Shown: one piece after another, positions 1 to 10,025 of the stretch
Layout: each line of letters starts with the position of its first letter
Position numbering within the stretch: the stretch's first letter is position 1
Origin: Ochotona curzoniae
Taxonomy: Eukaryota; Chordata; Mammalia; Lagomorpha; Ochotonidae
NCBI RefSeq assembly: GCF_017591425.1
Contig: NW_024466218.1
Coordinates: 16,382,001 to 16,446,000 of the forward strand
Reading direction: 5' to 3'
Length of the DNA stretch: 64,000 nucleotides
Notes under the pieces: model-generated
What the model was told of the DNA's origin: nothing
Seen by the model: only the letters and a program-made list of their open reading frames with translations
Databases searched by the model: none
Made by a program: the position numbers and the translations under genes

Positions 1-270
1 TCCAAAAAATGGAACATTTCCAGTAGATAGAAACTTCTACCAATCAGTGAGGAATCAATCCCATAGAGAAATTGAGTATAAACCTAGAAAAAAGAATAGA
101 TAAAATGGAGTAGAGTTAGAGAAGGAAGGCAGGAGGGAGAAAATATCAAATAGCTGGCATGAACATGGAGTGACTGAATCTTTCATGCATTATGAGGATA
201 CAAATTGGTACAAGTACTATGGAAAACATTTTACCATGTCTATTAAAGCTGCATATATTCATACCCTATA
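1..270 (+). mobile_element. Ancient L1 (L1M-type) 3' region, left part
   Basis: The sequence follows the familiar end of old mammalian L1 elements: a degenerate 'gctggcatgaacatggag', then 'tatggaaaacattttacc', then 'cataccctata', which matches the usual 'accatatgacccagcaat' stretch. It is cut at 270 by an antisense SINE and resumes at 601. It is non-coding and heavily mutated. Family assignment is by remembered consensus only, so the subfamily is not given. Confidence 0.6.
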
Positions 271-600
271 ATTTATTTATTTTAAAAAATGCATTTATTT
301 AATCAAAAGGCAGGATCATGGGGTGGGAGGTGGACAAAGAGGGAGAGATCTGCAATCCACTGTTACACTACCCCAAAGATCTCAATCTCAGAGTCTGGGC
401 AAGCTGAAACAAGAACTCAGACTTCACCAGGGTCTCTCATGTGGTGCAGAACCTGAAGACTTGAGTCTTCTGCTTTCCCAGGCATATTAGCTGGGAGTTA
501 GTTCAAAAGTAGAACAGCTTGGAATTCAACCAGCACCCAAATGGGATGCTAGCCTCACAGATCGCATCTTCACTCATTGTGTCACAACACTGGCCCCAGA
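271..600 (-). mobile_element. C-type SINE (older copy), antisense, inside L1
   Basis: It reads as the reverse complement of the lagomorph C-type SINE: A/T tail complement at 271-300, 'aaaggcagg', 'ctgctttcccaggcatatta', 'cacccaaatgggatgct' and a terminal 'cactggcccc'. It splits an L1 whose sequence continues at 601, so it inserted after the L1. It is a diverged copy. A short open frame across it on the minus strand is not a gene. Confidence 0.75.
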
Positions 601-842
601 CCCAGTAATTTAGTAAGCATATCTGGGAAATAGGCCCCAAATAAATGAAGTGATTATATATTTCCAACATACATATACATGAATGGTTCCCTCTAAAAAT
701 ACATGGAGTGAGTTGCAAGATTGTCATGTATCCACTCAATGGACTATTAAACAGCAATTAAATAAAGTGAACTCCGAATGCTTCAAGCAGTGTGGATGAG
801 CTTCACAGGCATATTGTTAAGTGAAAAAATGGGCATAAATTA
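601..842 (+). mobile_element. Ancient L1 3' region, right part
   Basis: Continuation of the L1 at 1-270: 'cccagtaattt', then 'ggactattaaacagcaatta', then 'gtggatgagcttcacaggca' and 'ttaagtgaaaaaatgggc'. This is the order of motifs near the end of old mammalian L1 3' sequences. It stops where composite repeat A begins. Confidence 0.65.
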
Positions 843-3165
843 TTTTTTGACTTTTGCTTTCTTGGTAATAATGTTTCCATAGTTGAGAAGGACACACCCC
901 CATGTGGGCCTCTAATTTGGGTCAGGAGGTTCAAGTACCCAGAAGGTGACTGGGACAAATGTTGCACTTTTGTTGTGTTTCTTTTCTCCTGTGTCTTCAG
1001 GGCAGGAAGGGAAGTAGGCTACTCGTAGTTGTTAAGCTACAGACTGCAGGGACGGGGGAATGGTCATTTGATGATGTCTTAGAGACCCTGGTATAAGGAA
1101 GAGTGTTCTAAGAGTGTTACGTAAGTGTTTTTGACAGTTCTGAGAAGTGGTTGGTTTCATTGCTCCAGGGTTACGGAAATCTTTCCAATTGGTCTATTAG
1201 TGACAAAGTTTACCTTATTGCATCCACAGACCCAACCCAGGAACATCCTATAAGCTTGGCCAGGAGAATGATCCAACCCGTTCTGCTTTCTGTCCTCTGA
1301 AGAGGCAGCTGATGTTCCCCTGCTGGCCCATAGTTCATGCAAACCATTAGGTATTACGGCCCAGCCCAGCTAGATTATCACAGACCGAGTCATACATACC
1401 AGTGGGTGCCACAGCCTAATTAAGAGAACTGCTATAACCCCTATTGGGCTTGCCCTTTGCTCTGGTTTTTGCACATGCCAGCCTCTGCTGTGACCTAACC
1501 TGGCCTAGCCCATATCCCAACCTGTTCTTGTACCAAGTAGCTCACACTTCCCACCCCTCCCAGACTTGATCCTTATATATGCTGAAAAAATACTACTGTC
1601 TTGTCCAGCCTGGGTCCTCCTGTTCAGCGGTGGTAGGTATAACCTATAGGAGAGTTCCCACAGATCCCCTGCCAGGCATGCTTCCAGTCACAGATCTTGC
1701 ACCTGCCAGGGAGTGCTGTGGTCAAGCCTTACATGACTTGGACTGAATCCTGGCACTTGCTGGCTGATACCGTGACCTAGTCCAGTTGGCCCATTCTAGC
1801 TTATGCCCAGGCTGGCCCACCCCAGACCAGCCCACCCTCATTCCCAGCTCTGACGCTCAGCAGTGGAAGCAGCAACCCAGCAAGAGAGTATCCAACGCTC
1901 CCCTTCCAGGTGCACTTCTTGCCCGGTGTCTTTCATGTGCCAGTAGGTGCTGGGGGCAAGTCTCAGCATTCACCAGCAAGTGCTATAACATGGCCCAGCA
2001 TCCCTCCCACAGTCATAGCTCTTCTTGGAGAGTTCTGCAGCTTAACCCAGCCTGGCCCACCCCAGCCCTCATGTGAACTGGTTGGTGTTGCGGTCCAACC
2101 TGGCCTGACCTGCATCCTCTCCTATCATGCTAGTGTGTGCTACGCACTGACAGTGCCCAGGTTGTCCCCACATGTGTCAGTGGATGTTGCAGCCCAGGTT
2201 GGTCTAGTGTGCTCCCAGGTCTGACTCTTGTACTCATCAGTGGGAACTAAAGCCAATGAGGGAATTTCCCCAAGTTCTCCTACCAGGTCCACTCCCAGCC
2301 CCAGTACCTGGATGCCACTGCCCAGAGAGACATGGCCAACCTCCCAGTTCTGGCACTCACTGGCAGGTGCTGTGGCCTTGACTGACTGGCCTGCACCTGT
2401 TAATGGGTGCTACAGCTTAGCCTAGACTGACCACCCACAGCTCAGCTTTTACACTCACCAGGAGAACTGCAGCCCAGCAGGGAGATCCTCAGAGTTCCTC
2501 TACCAGGCCCTTTCACAGCACCAGGTTCTGTGTGTGCTGGCTGGTGCTTCAACCCAGACTGGCCTGGTCCACCTATAGTCTCAGCTTTCACTGGGAGATG
2601 TAAAAGCCCAGCTAAGCAAGGAATGGCTCATACCCCATTCTGCCTCTAGTACGTGCCAGTGGTTGCTGAAGCCTGGCCCAGCCTGGCCTATTCCAAGGCC
2701 TGGCTCACACAAATGCCGCTGAGTGCTGCAGTCTGTCTTGTCTGACCTCCCCTCAGCCCTGGCTCTTGTGTTCCCCAACAGAAGCTATGGTTAGTAGTGG
2801 AGTTCCCCAAATTTCCCTACCAGATCTGCCCCCAGCTGTGGAACTCATGTGCCAGCAGCTATTGTGGCCCAGCTTGGCATGATCTGCACCCCTAGTTTTA
2901 GCCCTTGCGTGTGCTGCCAATGCTGTAGCCTGCCATCACCTGGCCTCCTCCCAGTGCCAGCCCCAGAGCATGTCAGAGGGTTCCTATCCGGCGACTTCTA
3001 CAGTCCAGCCTGATTTGGCCTGTCACCATCACCAGCTCTCTGTGTGGTAGCTGCTGCAGTCTCACAGAGGTGAGCCCACTAGTCCCCTGTGAAATTTGCC
3101 CCAAGATCTTCTAGTTTTCTTGCATTCCAGCAGTCTGATATGGCCCATCATCTGCTCTGACCTAC
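843..3165 (-). repeat. Composite repeat A: unique domain plus VNTR array
   Basis: Two parts are visible. Positions 843-1350 are non-repetitive and align by eye, motif by motif, with 13360-14090 of repeat B: 'taatgtttccatagttg' versus 'taatgtttacatagttg', a shared 'gggaatgg' or 'aggaatgg' followed by 'tgatg', and 'cttggccagg' versus 'cttggctggg'. Positions 1355-3165 are a degenerate tandem array of 55-60 bp C-rich monomers built around 'cccagcctggcccacc', 'agccctgg', 'tcatg' and 'ccagtgggtgctgcagc'. Longer monomers carrying 'gggagttccccaaa...ccctaccagg' recur near 1652, 1884, 2262, 2482 and 2799. The minus strand is taken as sense because the shared outer end is A-rich on that strand. Short open frames here are products of the GC-rich repeat. 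The family is not recognised. Confidence 0.7.
1355..3165. repeat. Degenerate 55-60 bp tandem array of repeat A
   Basis: Roughly 30 imperfect monomers. The plus strand is C-rich and pyrimidine-biased ('cagcccagcctggcc', 'ctcatgttcaccagtggg'). Monomers are strongly diverged, so the array is old or under little homogenisation. Its right edge runs into 'acaaatgaataacaaatc', an A-rich stretch resembling a SINE tail. Confidence 0.75.
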
Positions 3166-3737
3166 AAATGAATAACAAATCTTTAAAAGAAAAAGAAATA
3201 ATCAAAGGTGATCTGTGAAGGCTGTGATTATTCATCCCTTACTCTTTACCCAGCCCCAAGTGTTGTACATAACCTTTTATTGTATATTTTATAATGTTTA
3301 CAAGTTAGAATGAAGATTTATGAACAATATGAAGCAGATTCACGAGTATACATATGTAAATTGTGATTTTTCCATCTTGTTTATATCCCATTTATAAGGT
3401 TCGATGATTCATGATTTGCTTTTCTTTATTTCTCTCTCTCCTTTTCTCCCTTTCTCTTTCCTTTATTTCTCCCCTTCCTTCCTTCTTTATTGACAGTGGG
3501 TGGCACAAAAAGCCATGCCTACCACCCAGCAAATTCAAGGTTGGGTCACATATAAACCTTAGTGTTGTTCATGACGTGTAGTGAAAAGAAAAGCTGTCTG
3601 GATAAGAGAGTTCTGCATAGGACACTAATTACAGCTTTCTTTAAATTTATCAAAACCCCAAAATAATTTTAAGTACCTATTAGGTGGAAAATCAAGACAG
3701 TTATTCAGATAATTCAAGTTCAAGGACAGTGTGTAAG
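3166..3737. other. AT-rich stretch without recognisable gene
   Basis: It contains a pyrimidine-rich tract at about 3421-3490 (tctctctc, ttccttcctt). I see no repeat family or coding signal. Confidence 0.5.
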
Positions 3738-3990
3738 TGGGCATTTAGCCTAGAGGTTGAGACATCAGTACACTACACTGGGGCACCTGGGTTGGAACTC
3801 CAGCTCTACTAATGCAGAGTTTGGGAGACTGAAGATGACAGCTCAGATACTGGGTTCCTGCCATCTGCATGCATGGTCTTGATTAGTGCCCAACCTCAAC
3901 ATTGAGTTCCCTTACAAGCATTTGAGAAGTGTGGCAGAAGATCTTGAAATTCACATACAAATACAGCTTTCAATATTTATCAAGCAAGAG
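3738..3990 (+). mobile_element. C-type SINE, diverged
   Basis: The head 'tagcctagaggttgagaca', then 'ggggcacctgggttggaact', then 'tcctgccatctgcatgcatg' follow the older C-type SINE in the plus sense. The distal half is weak, so the right end is approximate. Confidence 0.5.
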
Positions 3991-5073
3991 ATGAAATTTT
4001 AATGTCTTTTGGAGCATTCAATTTCTTTTTGTCATACCTGATGAGAACCAGTCTTTATTTTGATCTTGAGTCAACCATTGTTTCAGAAAACACGGTTTGG
4101 AAAATGCGGAAGTGAGGCAAATATTCTCGTTGCTGCGGATTCTTTTTGGAGCATAAAAATTTCTTCGTCTGAGCTCGATCAGCATTATCTCAAAAGAGAC
4201 ATTTATGAAAACTAATGATAACATCAGGTGTGCTTCAACATTTACATTTCCTATTAAATTGTAAATTAAATACCTCCTTTAGAAAATGCTAGATATATGC
4301 ATATTTGGATAACTTTTATTAGCTAATGAATTAGCTAATAAAAGTCAGCATCTTCCAAGTCATCAGTTTACATACTTAATTAAAACTCTATTAGCTTCAT
4401 TTGGTATGCAAACTAATGATCTTGGGATTGCAGGATAAGAGGACCTTTGTTAGGAAACTAGAATGTGCAGATATCATGGGATTTCTTCACAGATTTCGTG
4501 AATTATGAATCAGGAAACAGTTGTGTTCTGTTTCATAAGCTTTAAGGCAGCGAAAAAAGAGTGCAGGTTTTGGGAAAGCAAATTTTGGCCGAATCTGCCC
4601 ACTTTTACATAAATATTGAATTTTAATCTACAGGGAAAATAAGTCAACATGTAATCCTTTCTCGTTTATCAGTAGGTGACAGATTCTCTACTAGTTGTAA
4701 ATGGGCAACCACCATCAGAAATCACTTACTTGTTGTTCTTGTATTTTTTTGCAGTATTAGCTTTTGAGGCATATTAAATATTCATAATATATGTTATATA
4801 TATGATATAGATATAGATAACATTTTACTTCAAATAAGTCACACTATTTTTCTCTCTCTGATAACTTGAGTAAACAAATTAGAGGTTCCATAAACCAGTT
4901 AACAATGAATCCATCAAAATACATGCACTAAGTAGTTACTCTGTGTTTGGTTCTGTATTACACATAAAATCAAAATGTGGTGTTGATTTTGGAACTGTAT
5001 ATAGAGATCAGAGATCCCCACATAAAACCGAGAGCATTTGAATACTAAAATTGAACACTACAATCTATTCCTA
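3991..5073. other. Unassigned AT-rich sequence with a perfect palindrome
   Basis: No gene or recognisable transposon. It holds the perfect inverted repeat at 4312-4345 (separate entry) and an AT-rich run at about 4780-4820 (atatatgttatatatatga). The longest open frame (minus, 68 codons) has no recognisable features. Confidence 0.5.
4312..4345. repeat. Perfect 16-bp inverted repeat, 2-nt spacer
   Basis: The left arm 4312-4327 is 'acttttattagctaat' and the right arm 4330-4345 is its exact reverse complement, separated by 'ga'. This could extrude as a cruciform or, if transcribed, form a short hairpin. The arms do not extend into the flanks, and no MITE or transposon body is seen. Confidence 0.9.
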
Positions 5074-5400
5074 AGGCCTGGCATGATGGCTTAATGACTA
5101 AATCCTTGCCTTGCAAGTGTCGGGCTACTATATGGGCACCAGTTTGTGTCCTGGCTGCTCCATGTCCCATCCAGCTCTCTGCATCTGGCCTGGGAAATCA
5201 GCAGAGGATGGCCCAAAACCTTGGGCTTCTGCACCCATGTGGAAGACTTGAAGGGAGGCTCCTGACTCCTGGTGTTGGTTTCAGTTTAGCTACAGTCCTT
5301 GTGGTCAACTGCAAAGTAAACGACCAGATGGAACATCTTCCTCCCTGTCTTTCTTCTCTATAAATCTGTCTCGCTTTTTAATAATAAAAAATGAATCTTT
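5074..5400 (+). mobile_element. C-type SINE, near full length
   Basis: Head 'ggcctggcatgatggctta', body 'tcccatccagctctctgc', 'cctgggaaatcagcagagga', 'gcacccatgtggaagactt', then 'tcttcctccctgtctttc' and an 'aataataaaaaatgaatc' tail. An 89-codon open frame inside it starts at a chance ATG. Confidence 0.85.
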
Positions 5401-6424
5401 TTAAAATGCATTACTGACTTTAAGGATGGATTGAGGAGCTGATCAGTACTGCTTTCAGGTTAAGGCCAAATGAGAGAGTTTGCCGACCACTAGCCAAGTC
5501 ATACCTGTCCACTCACAACCTCTCTATCTCATTTTTTCGAGTGTGTCTGACAGAGATAATATCAACCCTAAGAGCTACCATGAGAACTGACCGCATTAAG
5601 ATATATAATGTTCTGCACATGGTGTGTATCTGCAGAAGTCCTGGAGGTCTTAGAAGGAGATGGGATTTGGAGGAGATCATGTAAGAAAGTAATTTGAAGT
5701 AGGAGAGAATGGATTGTGGGTCAGGTTATCACCGTGAATACATAGCTGTAATGAGACTGAGATAAATAGTGTGTGGATTTGTGGCGAAGCCAGATCACTT
5801 GGACCCGAGGAGGCAGATAGTGAGGAAATAGTGCTGAATAGATAACAGGGCAGTGAAGAACTGGCTGTGAGAGGGTTTGCAAAGAGCAGGCCTGGCTTGG
5901 GGAATGAGGTTCCAAACTGCCTGACAGCTGGGAGCAGGATTCTCATTCTGGCTTACGCTTTTAGTCTTTCATTGATTTTCAGGGTTGATCATGTCTAAAG
6001 ATGAGCCTGATTGTTCATCTTTAATTGTGAATCCTGTGGCAGGTATTTGAAAGGAATGATGCATGGATGATTAATACAATTCAGATTTCTAGGAATTAAT
6101 GTTTTTATGTGGAATGTCTGTGGATAGTGGTATGTAGGACTCAATAAAGCCTGTGTTCATGAGAAGTTATCTCCATGTAGAATGTTCTGTGAGCACACAA
6201 ATACTTAGAGTTAACTCCCAAGAAGACCTGTGAGGGGATTAGCAGCAGCATGGATGAATTGGGTGATTGGCACAGGTGTTAATGTTGCAAGGAAACAGCT
6301 GAGGTGAATCCTGCCTCCTGTGCTGGTGTCGATGATGAATTACGAGACCGGGCACAATGGAGATTATAGGAGAAGTGAGGTTTTATTTAAGTAAGAGGGA
6401 GAAAAAGTATGAACAGTATTGTTG
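5401..6424. other. Unassigned non-coding sequence
   Basis: No repeat family or exon recognised. Two overlapping minus-strand open frames (up to 89 codons, 5677-5946) show no homology I can name and no coding context. Confidence 0.4.
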
Positions 6425-6555
6425 GAAGGACTTTTTGACTATTTGGGATGTGAGCCAGCAAATGGCAGGTCTCATTCTCCATGTCTCTTTTTATCTGTGT
6501 GTATATCTTTCTGCCTTTCAAGTAAGATGAAAATGAATTTAAAAATTGAGAAACA
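6425..6555 (+). mobile_element. C-type SINE, 3' fragment
   Basis: It contains only the end of the SINE: 'gccagcaaatggcagg', 'ctcattctccatgtctc' and 'ctgcctttcaagtaa' before an A-rich tail. The tRNA-like head is missing. Confidence 0.5.
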
Positions 6556-7619
6556 TGGAAAGCAACTTATGTATAATATTCTTGTTCTTTCTTTTTTGTT
6601 TGTTTCTAAGTCAGGTTACTGCCTCTGCTAGTGAGTGTTCATTGTTTCTAAATTTCCAATCTTTTTCCATTGTGTATTATCCTCCCCAAACTTAAACATT
6701 TCTGACTGATGTCTAATCTCCAGAGTCCTCCTGATACTAATCACGAGTATAACAAGTCAGGTCACAGTTTTTAAGAATGTATTTATATTGCCTTTGTTAT
6801 GTTATCTTGTGTCTAGTTCTACATCCAATTTAATAAGCTTCATAAAATGTACAACATGACACTTCAAAATTAGGATAAACAGGTGTACCCAGTTTCTGAG
6901 GCCACTGGAGCCGTAAGCTAAGAGGGGTATTTAAGTGAGAATGTTGACAAATTGCTGGAAACTGAGTGTGAATTTATGTGGATTTACTTTAGGAACTTCA
7001 AAAATTATTTTATGATAAAGATTTAAGAAAATAAGTATTTCCCACTGGCTGGTGCAGGGAGGTGGAGGTCCAAGGAAATTAACCATTGTGAAATAAACCA
7101 GAGGTTAGTTTTATCCAAAACAAAAACTTATTTTATGGAGGAGTTAGGGAGAGAGAGATTTGCCTTGGGTGAGCTTAGAGAAACACATTCATTACCTCTA
7201 GGCAGTTCTGTAATACTGGAGAAATCCTTGTTCTGGTCAATCACATAAACACGGGTCCACTAAAAGACTGGAGTTTAATCAGAAGATGACAGAATTCTCT
7301 CTTCCTCATTTGTGTCCTTATCACAGCAACAGCAAATTTCCAATAGAGTAAAAATGGGTTAGAGCTGAACAAGGTGCAAAACAGAGATTGTCTCTGACAA
7401 AGAAATCGGGTCAAGATGGAAAACAGCAAGGGATTTGAAGCCTCTGTTAGCAATAGCAGCAGCAACAACAACACAAGGTGTTAAGCCCAGCCTCAGAAAT
7501 ATCAGTAAAATTCAGTAAAAGCCCTTCTGAACTAAAATTTCATTATTTAATTAAACATATTCAGCTTTTAGCAACAACAACAACAACAAATGGCAAGTCT
7601 TGCCAAAAAGCAAGAAAAA
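6556..7619. other. Unassigned sequence with CAA/CAG simple repeats
   Basis: Short 'agcagcaacaacaacac' (about 7458) and 'caacaacaacaacaacaa' (about 7572) runs lie in it. The ORF shadows on both strands around 7241-7726 reflect these low-complexity tracts, not a gene. The right part may extend the L1M fragment that follows. Confidence 0.4.
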
Positions 7620-8300
7620 CACAAGCTAAAGAAACAGAGGATACGTTAAGCCATACTTGGACAAGAAAGAATTTGCAATTTTTAGATGGGAAATTCGAAG
7701 GAGCTAGTTGGGGGAAAAGAAAATAGGCAAGAACAAGTGATGAGTGAAGTGAACAGAGATAATCAAAAGAAGATGAAGAAAATGTCAGAAATAATCTACA
7801 TAAGAAAAATGCTTTTGATGAACTCACCGAGAGAGGACACCCCTGAGTGATCAGTAAGCTTAAGGTCAGTTCAACAGAAACTGGCTGTACTTCAATGCAT
7901 ACAGAAACAAACTTGAAGGACAAGATGGAGCACCCAAGATTTGTGGGACAATGTAAAAATTCGGCAGTAAGGAAATATGATGCAACAATGGCCTAGAACT
8001 TTCTAAAATGTGTGATAATAACTATCTCTATAAAGGCAGATCCAGGATGTTCAGAGATCACCTAGTAGGATGTTAGCAAAATGTCATATGTAGTTTATTA
8101 TATTCAAAGAACAGAAACAGAAAATCTTAAGAGATGCTGGGAATTTGAAGTAAATCAGTAGAAAACAAGGGAAAAAAGACCGTGGACTTCTCCCCATAAA
8201 TCAGACAGGGAAGAAGACATGAAAGTAGAATATTTTAAATGTTGATCTCTTCTTTGTAAGATAAGCGTCACATTAAAATAAGATCCTAATAATATGGAAA
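7620..8300 (+). mobile_element. Ancient L1M fragment (ORF1-proximal region)
   Basis: The motif order matches old L1 ORF1 sequence: 'acttgaaggacaagatgg', 'tttgtgggacaatgtaaaaa', 'caacaatggcctagaactt', 'gcagatccaggatgttcaga', 'cagaaaatcttaagaga' and 'ggaaaaaagacc', the remnants of the glycine-rich turn, the IME-like stretch and the basic C-terminal portion. Numerous stops and frame changes make it a fossil. The bounds are approximate. Confidence 0.6.
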
Positions 8301-8677
8301 ACGCGAGTGTGGGGTTCATGGGAAATACGTGTATGATCTTAAAGCTTCTGTAAATTTGGAATAGTTTCAGAAACAAACATCTTTTAAAACAATACTTGTG
8401 TTCTTAGTGATGTAGAAGATTGGCCTAGGGGTACAGGTACTTTTTTATTATTATTATTATTATCTCACCATAGACTAGTAGTTGAGATTGTTCTGTTGTC
8501 AAGAATACTTTGTGTAGTACTTGTGTGCACCACTCACTTCTGCTGACACTCGTGGATAAAAAAATAATCACATGACCCCAGTGAGTTACAAAGGAAGCTA
8601 TGCAGGAGTCTTCCTGCATGAACCGGAGGAAAATCCAACAGAATTCACAGATAGGATTGTCTCTGTCACATACTTTT
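8301..8677. other. Unassigned sequence with (TTA)n
   Basis: A (tta)n microsatellite of about 20 bp lies at about 8445-8462. Nothing else is recognisable. Positions 8660-8677 form the left target duplication of the next SINE. Confidence 0.5.
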
Positions 8678-8955
8678 TAAAATATTTATTTTTATTGTAA
8701 AGGCAGATTTACAGAGAGAAGGAGATACAGAAAGAAATAGCTTCCATCTGCTGATTTACTCCACAAATGTCTGCAATGACTGGAGCTGAGCCGCTCTAAA
8801 GCCAGGAGCCAGGGACTTCTTTTGGGTCTTCTATGCGGATGCAGGGTCCTAAGATTTTGAAAAATCTTGCAGCAGCTGGGACGGGAATAGGTGCCCATAT
8901 GGGATCCAGGTGTCTGTAAGGTGAGGGTTTAGCCACTGGGCCACTGGGCCAGGCC
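8678..8955 (-). mobile_element. C-type SINE, antisense, with target duplication
   Basis: Reverse complement of the SINE: T-rich start, 'aaggcagatttacagaga', 'ccatctgctgatttactcc', 'agccaggagccaggga', 'gcccatatgggatcc', 'tagccactgggccactggg'. It is flanked by imperfect copies of 'tctctgtcacatactttt' (8660-8677) and 'tctctgccacatatttt' (8956-8972), as expected for L1-type target-primed insertion. Confidence 0.85.
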
Positions 8956-9007
8956 TCTCTGCCACATATTTTCAATGAGTCTCTGGGAAATTTTAAGAAA
9001 AGACGAG

Positions 9008-9275
9008 GGCATGGGATTGTGGCACAGTGGGTTAAGGTGCCGCCTGCAATGTCAACATTCCATTAGTGCACCAGTTGGAGTGCTGGCTGTTCCAGTTCTT
9101 AATCAGCTTTCTGCTAATTCACATAGGAAAGCAGCCAAGTGATAATTCAAGTCCTTAGTCCTCTACACCCATGTGGGATGGATGGATGAGTGCTGGATGG
9201 GGTTCCCGGGTCCTGGCTTTGGTCTGACCCATTCCTGGCCTTTAAGGAGTGTCTCTCCCAATTTATAATTCTGTA
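9008..9275 (+). mobile_element. C-type SINE, older copy
   Basis: Head 'ggcacagtgggttaaggtg', 'caccagttggagtgctggct', 'atcagctttctgctaattca', 'aaagcagccaagtgat' and 'ctacacccatgtgggat'. This is the older head variant. It lacks a clean A tail. Confidence 0.65.
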
Positions 9276-9654
9276 TTCCAAAATATGTAAGCACAACACA
9301 GACACACACACATTTAAACATACATGCCGAAACATTGAAATGAAGACCAAGGCAGAGCCCAGAAGCACTTTGAGCAGTGCCTCCTTCCTGCTTGAAATGA
9401 CTGAGTGATGCTTCCAGTGAAGGCTTTTCTTCATTACCTGCATATGTCCTTCAGTTTCACATCATTAAAGCAGTTTCATGTACCTGTACATAATTTGATA
9501 ATGTGTGTTTTCCCCCATTGGACTGTAAAGTTGAAGGTATAAACTGAATTTTTTTTTTTTTTGGCTGATTTTTTTTTAAAGTGTCAACTTGATGCCTGGA
9601 GGATACTAGATACTAAAGATCTACTAGATTAGTGAATAGATAACATTTTAAACG
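9276..9654. other. Short unassigned spacer
   Basis: It contains a (CA)-rich run (about 9297-9312) and a T tract near 9549-9576. No gene is seen. Open frames on both strands overlap the adjoining SINE. Confidence 0.45.
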
Positions 9655-10025
9655 ACATATTAGTTTGCTGGGGTTGCCATAGTAAGTACCACAGGTGGGT
9701 GGGTCAAACATCCAGCATTTATTTTCCCAAAAATCTGGAGACAGGAAGTCTCAGCTGGAGCTGTTGATTGAATCATGTTCTTTTGAGCCTCTGCCTTGAC
9801 TTGAGGATGTCCTTCTCCCTGCTTCTTCACACAGTCTCTGTGTGACTGGATCCATTTTCTTCTTTTTGGTAAGGACTAGAGTTATGTTGAATTGGCGCCC
9901 TGCAGTATTAGCTTCATTTTAAATGAATGATTCCTTTAAGGGCACTGACTCCAAATGTGCATTCTTGAGTGTTAGGGGATAACATGGCCACATATAAATT
10001 TTGAGGTTACATAGTTCAATCCATA
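9655..10025 (-). mobile_element. MLT1-like MaLR LTR, antisense
   Basis: On the plus strand 'ttagtttgctggggttgcca', 'agtaccacaggtgggtggg', 'agcatttattttcccaaaa', 'ctggagacaggaagtctcag', 'actggatccattttcttc' and a distal 'ataacatggccacatataa...caatccat' reproduce the reverse complement of the mammalian MLT1 LTR. This is an ancient solo LTR. The exact subfamily needs alignment. Confidence 0.7.

Noticed and set aside
1355..3165. CRISPR array or coding minisatellite (mucin-like)
   Set aside because: Monomers are contiguous and diverged, without uniform spacers. No long open frame is kept through the array. The context is mammalian.
7561..7923. 120-codon minus-strand open frame
   Set aside because: It is antisense to an L1M fragment and a CAA simple repeat. 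There are no gene features.
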